From positions 17,740 through 81,739 of the forward strand of contig DASYKY010000054.1 of assembly GCA_035995025.1 (NCBI GenBank): a stretch of DNA of 64,000 nucleotides, written 5' to 3'. This stretch comes from Actinophytocola sp035995025. GTDB taxonomy: Bacteria > Actinomycetota > Actinomycetes > Mycobacteriales > Pseudonocardiaceae. Made by a program: the position numbers and the translations under genes. This document shows, piece by piece, positions 57,567 through 64,000 of this stretch (its first letter is position 1; each line of letters starts with the position of its first letter). The notes under the pieces are model-generated. The model ran no database searches, had not been told where the DNA came from, and saw nothing but the letters and a program-made list of their open reading frames with translations.

Positions 57567-59960
57567 GTGCGGCTACCCGATCTTCCCGTCCGGGCCGTGC
57601 GGGGCGAGGACACCCAGCCCCCCGCCCAGCACGGCGGAGCCGTCCTCGTCGCGCCGCCCGGGACCGGCAAGACGACCGTTGTCCCCCTGGCACTGCTGGA
57701 CGGCACCGACGGGAAGATCGTCGTCGCCGAGCCGCGCAGGCTCGCGGCGCGGGCGGCGGCCGCGCGGATGGCCGGCATCCTCGGCGAGCCGGTCGGCGAG
57801 ACCGTCGGGTACGCGGTGCGTGGCGACCGGCGGACCTCCAAGCGCACCCGCGTCGAGGTCGTCACCTCCGGGCTGTTGCTCCGGCGACTGCAACACGACC
57901 CCAGCCTCCCCGGCACGGACGTCGTCCTCCTCGACGAGTGCCACGAGCGCCACCTCGACGCCGACCTCCTCCTCACCCTCCTCCTCGACGCGCGCGCCGG
58001 CCTGCGCCCCGACCTCAAGCTGCTCGCCGCGTCCGCGACCGTCGCCACCGACCGGATCGCCGCCCTGCTCGGGCCGGGCACGCCCGTGGTCCGCGCGCAC
58101 ACGAAGACCTTCCCGGTGACCGTCACCTACGTCCCGCCTGCGCGGGGCGAGCGGATCGAGGCCACCACGGCCCGCGCCGTCCGAAGTGCACTGTCCGAAT
58201 CGGACGGTGACGTGCTGGCCTTCCTGCCCGGCGCGGGCGAGATCGCCCGGACCACGGCCCTTCTCGACGGCGTCGACGTCGTGCCCCTGCACGGCAGGCT
58301 TTCCGCCCAGCGCCAGGACGCCGCGTTGCGGCCCGGCAAGGAGCAGCGGGCGGTTCTCGCGACGGCCGTCGCCGAGTCCAGCCTCACCGTGCCGGGTGTG
58401 CACGCGGTCGTCGACTCGGGCCTGGCCCGGGTGTCCACGATGGACCATCGCCGCGGGCTCGCCGGGCTGGTCACCACGCGGGTGTCCGCGGCCGTCGCCG
58501 AGCAGCGGGCCGGGCGGGCCGGGCGGGAGGCGCCCGGGCGGGTCTACCGCTGCTGGCCCGAGCACGAGCACGCCACGCTGCCCGCCCGCCCGGAGCCGGA
58601 GATCCGCACCACCGACCTCACCCGGCTCGCGCTGGAACTGGCCTGCTGGGGCACGCCCGACGGGTCCGGCCTGGACTGGTGGGACCCGCCGCCGCCCGGG
58701 CCGCTCGCCGCCGGCCGGCAGGTGCTCACCGCCCTTGGCGCGCTCGACGAGAACGGCGTGACCGAACGCGGACGGCGGATCGCCGAGGTCGGCCTGCACC
58801 CACGGCTCGCCCGCGCGCTGCTCGACGGCGCGGCCGAGACCGGCGCCACCGCGGCGGCCGAGGTCGTCGCCCTGCTCGACGACGACACGCTCGCCGCGAC
58901 CGTGTTCGTCGAGGACGCCCTCCGCACGCTCCGCAACGACGACAGCGAGCGCACGAAACGCTGGCGCCGCGAGGTCAAACGCCTGGCAAACCTTGTGCCA
59001 CAAGGGAAAGGCGGGACACCCGACCCCGCGTACGTCGTCGCCCTGGCCCACCCCGAACGCCTCGCCCGCCGCCGCGCACCGGGCTCGCGCGCGTACCTGA
59101 TGGCCGGCGGCACGGCGGTGGAGCTGGATCGCGACAGCGGGCCGGAGTGGCTCGCCGTCGCGGGTGCCGACCGGCAGCCCGGCCGGGCGCAGGGCAAGAT
59201 CCGCCTGGCCGCCCGCGCCGACCGGGAGCTCGCCGAGCGCGCCGCGCCCGCGCTGATGTCCACTGTGGACGAGGTGACCTGGTCCGGCGGCGACGTCGTC
59301 GCCCGGCGCGTCACCCGGCTCGGCGCGATCGTCCTGCGGGAACGCCGCATCGACCCGGAACCCGACCGCGTCCAGGCGGCCCTGCTCGACGGCCTGCGCA
59401 CCGAGGGCCTGGGCCTGCTGCGCTGGACCGAGGCCGCCACGCGGCTGCGCCAGCGCCTCGCGCTGCTGCACCGCGGGCTCGGCGAGCCGTGGCCGGCCGT
59501 GGACGACGCCGCCCTCCTCGACGCGGCTCCCGCCTGGCTCGGCCCCGAGCTGCACCGCGCCGCGCGGCGCGCGGACCTGGAGAAGGTGAACGTCCACGAC
59601 GCGCTGCGCCGGCTCCTCCCCTGGCCCGACGCGGCGCGGCTGGACGAGCTGGCGCCGGACCGGCTGGCCGTGCCGTCCGGCGCGCGGGTCAAGGTCGACT
59701 ACTCCGGCGACGAGCCGGTGCTGCCCGTCAAGGTGCAGGAGGCGTTCGGCTGGACGGCGAGCCCGGTGGTCGCGGGGGCACCCGTGCTGCTGCACCTGCT
59801 CTCCCCCGCCGGCCGCCCGGTGGCCGTCACCCGCGACCTGGAGTCCTTCTGGCGCGAGGGCTACCGGCAGGTGCGCACCGAGCTGCGCGGCCGCTACCCG
59901 AAGCACCCGTGGCCCGAGGACCCGGCGACCGCCACCCCCACGGCACGCACGAAGCGCTGA
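57567..59960 (+). CDS. hrpB: ATP-dependent helicase HrpB
   Basis: This 797-residue DEAH-type helicase matches HrpB. LVAPPGTGKTTVVPLALL is motif I, VVLLDECHERHLDADLLL is motif II (DECH), LLAASATVATDRIAALL is motif III and AEQRAGRAGREAPGRVYRCW is motif VI. The C-terminal half (LHRGLGEPWPAVDDAALL and the GYRQVRTELRGRYPKHPWPEDP ending) is the HrpB-specific domain. GTG 57567 starts it 22 bp after the truncated sigma gene. In other bacteria HrpB is a helicase of ill-defined role in RNA metabolism. Confidence 0.95.
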   Translation: MRLPDLPVRAVRGEDTQPPAQHGGAVLVAPPGTGKTTVVPLALLDGTDGKIVVAEPRRLAARAAAARMAGILGEPVGETVGYAVRGDRRTSKRTRVEVVTSGLLLRRLQHDPSLPGTDVVLLDECHERHLDADLLLTLLLDARAGLRPDLKLLAASATVATDRIAALLGPGTPVVRAHTKTFPVTVTYVPPARGERIEATTARAVRSALSESDGDVLAFLPGAGEIARTTALLDGVDVVPLHGRLSAQRQDAALRPGKEQRAVLATAVAESSLTVPGVHAVVDSGLARVSTMDHRRGLAGLVTTRVSAAVAEQRAGRAGREAPGRVYRCWPEHEHATLPARPEPEIRTTDLTRLALELACWGTPDGSGLDWWDPPPPGPLAAGRQVLTALGALDENGVTERGRRIAEVGLHPRLARALLDGAAETGATAAAEVVALLDDDTLAATVFVEDALRTLRNDDSERTKRWRREVKRLANLVPQGKGGTPDPAYVVALAHPERLARRRAPGSRAYLMAGGTAVELDRDSGPEWLAVAGADRQPGRAQGKIRLAARADRELAERAAPALMSTVDEVTWSGGDVVARRVTRLGAIVLRERRIDPEPDRVQAALLDGLRTEGLGLLRWTEAATRLRQRLALLHRGLGEPWPAVDDAALLDAAPAWLGPELHRAARRADLEKVNVHDALRRLLPWPDAARLDELAPDRLAVPSGARVKVDYSGDEPVLPVKVQEAFGWTASPVVAGAPVLLHLLSPAGRPVAVTRDLESFWREGYRQVRTELRGRYPKHPWPEDPATATPTARTKR

Positions 59961-60342
59961 CCTCGGCCCGCTGCCAGGACGCGGTCGGCGTCGACAGCCG
60001 CCACGGCGTCAGCCGCAGCACTGTGATCTTCGGGTCCAGGTGGTCCGCGGCGCCCAGGACGCGCGGGTCGTAGCCCAGCGGCTCGTCCACGGCGGAGAAC
60101 GGGTTCCACACCGCGAGGCGGGTCGCCGCGTCGTCCGCCCACTCCGCGCCGCACTCGGCGACCGCCCGCGAGCGCGGGCGCCGGCCGAGCGGGCTGCTCA
60201 CCCGCGAGCCCGCACCGGACGACGGGCGCGCGATCCTCACCCGCTTCGACGCCGACGACGCGATCCGCCACCGCCGGGTGCGCCCGCCCGCGTAGCGCAT
60301 AGGGTTGGGTCGTTGCTGTAGCTAACGACCTTGGAGTGGAAC
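59961..60342. other. 382-bp spacer holding a degraded gene fragment
   Basis: On the minus strand (about 59961-60174) a reading with EWADDAATRLAVW, DEPLGYDPRVLG and ITVLRLTPWRL resembles the C-terminal half of the pyridoxamine 5'-phosphate oxidase (flavin reductase) fold. It has no proper start, and its downstream end runs into the antisense of hrpB without a stop, so it is a remnant. The remaining part up to 60342 holds only the leader of the dienelactone hydrolase gene. Confidence 0.45.
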
Positions 60343-61089
60343 ATGCGGGATGGCATGGAGGCCGGCCACGTCACGGTGACCGGGTCCGGCGGCGACGAGA
60401 TCGACGTCTACGCGGCGCACCCGGTCGGTGCCCCGCCGTCCGGCGGCGTCGTGGTGATCCACCACATGCCCGGCTGGGACGCCGAGACCAAGGAGATCAC
60501 CCGGAAGTTCGCCGCATGGGGCTGGTCGGCGGTGTGCCCGAACCTGCACCAGCGGGACGCGCCGGGCGCCGACCCCGACGACGCGGCCGCCGCGTCGCGC
60601 GCGAAGGGCGGGGTGCCGGACGAGCGGCTACTGGGCGACGTCGAGGGCGCGGCCGCGTACCTACGCGAGCACGCCACCGGCAACGGCAAGGTCGCCACGA
60701 TCGGCTTCTGCTCGGGTGGCCGGCAGTCCGTGCTCGCCGCGTGCGGCCTGCGGCTCGACGCCGCGGTCGACTGCTACGGCGCGTTCGTGCTGAACCCGCC
60801 GCCCGCGGAGTACAAGCTCGAGGTGCCCTCGCTGGAGCCGCGCCTGGCCGACCTGTCCTGCCCGCTGCTGGGCCTGTTCGGCAACGACGACAAGGCGCCG
60901 ACGCCGGACGAGGTCACGCGGTTCGACGAGATCCTCACCGGACACGGCAAGCCGCACGAGTTCCACCGGTTCGACGACGCCGGTCACGCGTTCTTCGCGG
61001 TCGACCGCCCCGCCTACCGCCCGGCCGCGGCCGTGGAGGGCTGGCGGCTCGTGCGCGAGTTCCTCGGCAAGCACCTGACAGGTGCCTGA
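60343..61089 (+). CDS. Dienelactone hydrolase family protein
   Basis: This 248-residue protein has the DLH fold. GVVVIHHMPGWDAETKEI is the first strand, ATIGFCSGGRQS gives the nucleophile as Cys in GFCSGG, GLFGNDDKAPTPDEV gives Asp, and DDAGHAFFAVDRP gives His. This C-D-H triad is the family hallmark; hydrolysis of dienelactones or other esters is inferred. ATG 60343 has GGAG six bases upstream. The DUF6295 gene overlaps its stop (TGATG), so they are translationally coupled. Confidence 0.92.
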   Translation: MRDGMEAGHVTVTGSGGDEIDVYAAHPVGAPPSGGVVVIHHMPGWDAETKEITRKFAAWGWSAVCPNLHQRDAPGADPDDAAAASRAKGGVPDERLLGDVEGAAAYLREHATGNGKVATIGFCSGGRQSVLAACGLRLDAAVDCYGAFVLNPPPAEYKLEVPSLEPRLADLSCPLLGLFGNDDKAPTPDEVTRFDEILTGHGKPHEFHRFDDAGHAFFAVDRPAYRPAAAVEGWRLVREFLGKHLTGA

Positions 61090-61424
61090 TGTGCACCTAC
61101 GTCACCGCGAAGAGCGAGACCACCGGTAGCGGCAAGGGCGCGCAGGGCTGGTTCCCCGTCACGTCCACGACCGTCTACTTCGACCACCCCGTGCACGCGC
61201 AGGCCGACCACACGCTGAACCTCGACTTCGTGAACCCGGACCGCGGCCCGTCCGCGCGGGTGGCGGTCGAGCTGACCGCGGACTCGGCGGTGAACCTCGT
61301 CGAGGCCATCGCGCGGGTGTTCACGCAGGTGTCGCCGGACCTGACCGGGGTGGACGAGGCGGGTGCGCGGCGGCTGCTCGAGGCCGCCGAGGCGCTGCGC
61401 GGGGTGACCGCGGCGCGGACGTAG
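61089..61424 (+). CDS. DUF6295 family protein
   Basis: This 111-residue protein begins MCTYVTAKSETTGSGKGAQGWFPVTSTTVYFDHPVHAQADHT, the pattern of DUF6295, with LNLDFVNP and ARVAVELTADSAVNLVEAI. No signal or membrane segment. Role unknown. It is coupled to the dienelactone hydrolase gene, a pairing that suggests a common job. The conserved Cys2 and His pair could bind a metal, which is inference. Confidence 0.85.
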   Translation: MCTYVTAKSETTGSGKGAQGWFPVTSTTVYFDHPVHAQADHTLNLDFVNPDRGPSARVAVELTADSAVNLVEAIARVFTQVSPDLTGVDEAGARRLLEAAEALRGVTAART

Positions 61425-61536
61425 CGCTCCACGAGCAGCATCGACGCGGGTCACGACGTTCGTGATCCGTAACCATCGCCGTACACGGATCGCACGCCAC
61501 ATTGGCGTACAAAGGTGCGCGGGAGGTGGTGGTGCC

Positions 61537-62661
61537 GTGTCGGTGGTACGCCACAGGACGGTGCGGGGCTGGGCCCTGGTCGCCGCACTGGCCGCCGTCG
61601 CCGTCCTGGTCCCGCAGGTCCCTGGCTGGCTGCCCGTCTCGGCGAGCAGCACCGACGCGGCCGCGCTGCGCACGAAGGTCCTCGCCTCGGCGAGCCGGCC
61701 GTACTCCGGCTACGCCGAGATCTCCGGCTCGCTGGCGCTGCCCCAGCTGCCGAAGGTCGCCGACCTGGTGTCGCTGCTGACCACCACCACGCACGTGCGC
61801 ACCTGGTACGCGGACCCGGCGCGCTGGCGGTTCGACGTCGTCAACAACCTCGGCGAGCGGGACGTCTACCGCACCCCGGAGGGCGAGTTCACCTGGGACT
61901 ACGGCGCGAACCTGCTGACCCGCCTGATCGGCGACCCGCCGGTGCGCCTGCCCCGCGCGGGCGACCTGCTGCCACCCGACCTCGCCCGCCGGGTGCTCGT
62001 GGCAGCACAGGACGACCCGGTCAGCGCGCTGCCCGCGCGCCGGGTCGCGGGCGTGGACGCGGCCGGGCTGCGCCTGTCCCCGGCCGACCAGGACACCACC
62101 ATCGGCCACGTCGACATCTGGGCCGACCCGGACACCGGCCTGCCCGTCGCGGTGGAGCTGACCGCCCGCGGCGCGGACCGGCCGGTCCTCGTCAGCCACT
62201 TCCTCGAGCTGGACCCCACGACCCCGCCGCAGGACGTGCTCGCGCCGAAACGGTCGCCGTCGAGCGGGTTCGGCATCGCGACCGCGCCGGACGTCGGTGA
62301 CGTGCTGGGCTCGATCGGCCGCGGCCGGATCCCGCTGCGCCTCGCCGGCCGGGAGCTGCGCCAGGCCGACGTCGGCGGCGTGCACGGGGTCGGCGTGTAC
62401 GGCGACGGGCTGTCCGCGTTCGTCGCACTGCCGGTCCCCCGCGACATCGGGTCGGGCGCCGCGGAGGCGATCACCAACGCGGGCGGCACCAGCGAGGACC
62501 TGCCGCGCGGCGAGGCGCTGGAGCTGGCCATCGCGCCACTGTCGGTCGTGGTCGCGCGCTCGGAGTTCTCCCGCCGCTGGTACCTGCTCGCGGGCCTGAC
62601 CACCACCGACGTACTGCGCGACGCCGCCGGCGAGCTGACCTCGTTCCGGAGGTTCCCGTGA
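61537..62661 (+). CDS. Secreted/anchored RseB/LolA-like protein
   Basis: This 374-residue protein has an N-terminal membrane anchor or signal (RGWALVAALAAVAVLVPQV), then SASRPYSGYAEISGSLALPQLP and THVRTWYADPARWRFDVVNNLGERDVYRT, a pattern shared by RseB/MucB and LolA-like lipoprotein-binding folds. GTG 61537 has GGGAGG upstream. Its stop overlaps the start of the ABC transporter ATPase gene. It may bind lipids or regulate, but this is inference. Confidence 0.75.
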   Translation: MSVVRHRTVRGWALVAALAAVAVLVPQVPGWLPVSASSTDAAALRTKVLASASRPYSGYAEISGSLALPQLPKVADLVSLLTTTTHVRTWYADPARWRFDVVNNLGERDVYRTPEGEFTWDYGANLLTRLIGDPPVRLPRAGDLLPPDLARRVLVAAQDDPVSALPARRVAGVDAAGLRLSPADQDTTIGHVDIWADPDTGLPVAVELTARGADRPVLVSHFLELDPTTPPQDVLAPKRSPSSGFGIATAPDVGDVLGSIGRGRIPLRLAGRELRQADVGGVHGVGVYGDGLSAFVALPVPRDIGSGAAEAITNAGGTSEDLPRGEALELAIAPLSVVVARSEFSRRWYLLAGLTTTDVLRDAAGELTSFRRFP

Positions 62662-63569
62662 TCGTCACCCGCGGGCTCACCAAGCGCTACGGCAAGGTCG
62701 TGGCCGTGAACGGCGTGGATCTCAAGGTCCGCGAGGGCGACCGGTACGGCTTCCTCGGCCCGAACGGGTCCGGCAAGACCACGCTGGTGCGCCTGCTGCT
62801 CGGCCTCGTGTACGCGACGAGCGGCGAGATCGAGGTGCTCGGCGAGCGCGTGCCCGCCCGGTCGGGCGCGGTGCTGCCGCGGATCGGCGCGCTGGTCGAG
62901 GGGCCGGCCGCCTACCCGCACCTGTCCGGCAGGCAGAACCTGCGGTTGCTCGACGCGGCCGGCCCCGGCGGGCCGCGACGCACCCGCAAGCCGCGCGTCG
63001 AGGAGGCGCTCGAGCAGGTCGGCCTGGACGGCGTCGACCGCCGCCCGGTGCGCGCCTACTCGCTCGGCATGCGCCAGCGCCTCGGGCTCGCGGCGGCGCT
63101 GCTGCGCAAGCCCGTGCTGCTGATCCTCGACGAGCCGACCAACGGCCTCGACCCGCGCGGCATCCGGGAGATCCGCGACCTGCTGACCAGGCTGAACGAG
63201 AACGGCACCACCGTGTTCCTGTCCAGCCACCTGCTCAGCGAGGTCGAGCAGCTGTGCACACGGGTCGGCATCGTGGACCGCGGCGAGCTGGTGCTGCAGG
63301 ACGACCTGATGAACCTGCGTGCCCCGACCGGCCACGTGCTCGTCCGCACGCCAGACGCCGCCGCGGTCGCGTCGCTGCTCGACGGCCAGGTCGTCGAACG
63401 GGACGGCGAGCGGCTGGTGATCCGGCACGGCGACCCGGCCGCGCTGAACGCGATGCTGGTCGGCGAGGGCGTGCGGGTGGCGGCCATCGAGCAGCAGCGC
63501 CAGACCCTCGAGGACGTCGTGCTGGACGTCACCGGGCACGGCAGCGACCGGATCGGGGGCACGCCGTGA
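62658..63569 (+). CDS. ABC transporter ATP-binding protein
   Basis: This 303-residue ATPase has Walker A FLGPNGSGKTTLVRL (about 33-47), signature YSLGMRQRLGLAAALL and Walker B LLILDEPTNGLDPRG. The C-terminal extension is typical of ABC-2 type exporter ATPases. GTG 62658 and the stop both overlap neighbours (GTGA), so it is coupled to the RseB-like gene and the permease. Substrate unknown. Confidence 0.94.
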   Translation: MIVTRGLTKRYGKVVAVNGVDLKVREGDRYGFLGPNGSGKTTLVRLLLGLVYATSGEIEVLGERVPARSGAVLPRIGALVEGPAAYPHLSGRQNLRLLDAAGPGGPRRTRKPRVEEALEQVGLDGVDRRPVRAYSLGMRQRLGLAAALLRKPVLLILDEPTNGLDPRGIREIRDLLTRLNENGTTVFLSSHLLSEVEQLCTRVGIVDRGELVLQDDLMNLRAPTGHVLVRTPDAAAVASLLDGQVVERDGERLVIRHGDPAALNAMLVGEGVRVAAIEQQRQTLEDVVLDVTGHGSDRIGGTP

Positions 63570-64000
63570 TCGCCGTCGAGCTGCGCAAGCTGGTCCTGCG
63601 GCCGCGCGTGTGGCTGTCGATCCTGCTGCTGTGCGCGGTGCCGGCGCTGGTGGCGATCCTGCTGTCGATCTCCGACCTGGCGCCGCCGCCCGGGCAGGGC
63701 GGCGCGTTCCTGTCGGCGGTGCTGGACAACGGCTCGCTGTTTCCCGCCGCCGCGCTCGCCATGGTGCTGCCGGTGTTCCTGCCGCTGGCCGTCGCGGTGT
63801 ACGCGGGCGACGCGATCGCCGGCGAGTCGGCCACCGGCACGCTGCGCTACCTGCTGGTGCGCCCGGTGAGCCGGCTGCGGCTGCTGTCCGCGAAGCTCGC
63901 CGCGCTCACCGTCTACATCGTGCTCGCGATGATCATCGTGGTGGTGTTCTCGCTGGCGATCGGCATCGCGTTGTTCGGCGTCGGCGCGGAGGCCGTCGGC
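63566..64000 (+). CDS. ABC-2 type permease, 5' part (cut by window edge)
   Basis: The visible 145 residues start with MIAVELRKLVLRPRVWLSILLLCAVPALVAILL, a typical ABC-2 N-terminal helix, and continue with GDAIAGESATGTLRYLLVRPVSRLRLLSAKL, the family motif, plus two further helices. It is coupled to the ATPase gene. The remaining helices lie beyond the right edge. Confidence 0.9.
   Translation, partial: MIAVELRKLVLRPRVWLSILLLCAVPALVAILLSISDLAPPPGQGGAFLSAVLDNGSLFPAAALAMVLPVFLPLAVAVYAGDAIAGESATGTLRYLLVRPVSRLRLLSAKLAALTVYIVLAMIIVVVFSLAIGIALFGVGAEAVG

Noticed and set aside
57573..59906. Long minus-strand open frame opposite the helicase gene (and similar long frames opposite other genes, for example on the plus strand across 2187-4277)
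   Set aside because: High GC content leaves few stop codons on the other strand. The protein has no family pattern, while the sense strand encodes HrpB with all motifs.
1..64000. tRNA, rRNA, riboswitches, origins or insertion sequences
   Set aside because: I looked for cloverleaf-like repeats, conserved rRNA stretches, DnaA-box clusters and transposase motifs and found none that I could support.

Overview
The window comes from a very GC-rich actinobacterium, most likely a member of the Pseudonocardiaceae such as Amycolatopsis. This is inferred from the GC bias at third codon positions, frequent GTG starts with stop/start overlaps, and family content (LAL/MalT-type LuxR giants, HdeD, DUF6069, DUF6295, DUF7144, amphi-Trp). 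I saw no rRNA, tRNA, CRISPR array, insertion sequence, integrase or replication origin. The genes at both edges are cut: DhaK on the left and an ABC-2 permease on the right.

Layout, left to right. At 1-5.2 kb, after the dhaK end, lies a small contractile-injection-system-like island: a tail-sheath-like gene faces a tightly packed operon of TIR-LysM fusion, gp25-like, baseplate-J-like and tail-protein-I-like genes. At 5.3-13.5 kb there are a Tat-exported small protein with a DUF4331 protein, an MMPL exporter, a VOC protein and a coupled operon (methyltransferase, FAD monooxygenase, stand-alone LigD phosphoesterase domain, decayed luciferase-like monooxygenase). At 13.7-18.5 kb sit a winged-helix/hydrolase fusion, a STAS anti-anti-sigma factor, a decayed hydrolase, a secreted lipase-like protein and another hydrolase. 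At 18.7-23 kb are a VOC protein, a small unknown protein, a tiny secreted protein with PGMTHD repeats and a large LAL-type regulator.

From 23 to 36.7 kb is an envelope/stress island: two HdeD-like proteins, a lipoprotein, several membrane proteins, two paralogous DUF7144 proteins, DUF1269, amphi-Trp, a lipid kinase, DUF2252, a K+ channel-like protein, an HD-domain protein and an MFS exporter. Several of its intergenic spacers carry the same 19-bp palindrome, CTCACCC-N5-GGGTGAG, which points to an undescribed shared regulon. Two paralogous MalT-like regulators follow; the first has a copy of the box in front of it and the second has a DosR-like GGGAC-N4-GTCCC palindrome.

The right part holds a TetR gene divergent from a heterodimeric ABC exporter with two matching candidate operators, a large cyclase-like/AAA/TPR regulator, and a coupled four-gene operon (MarR, MFS-USP fusion, MFS, isochorismatase-like). 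It continues with an OafB-like acyltransferase/SGNH protein, a sigma factor that has lost region 4 but keeps an ECF-type promoter, HrpB helicase, a dienelactone hydrolase with DUF6295, and an RseB-like protein with an ABC transporter. The most novel points are the TIR-LysM fusion among baseplate genes, the 19-bp box family, and the PGMTHD-repeat secreted peptide.
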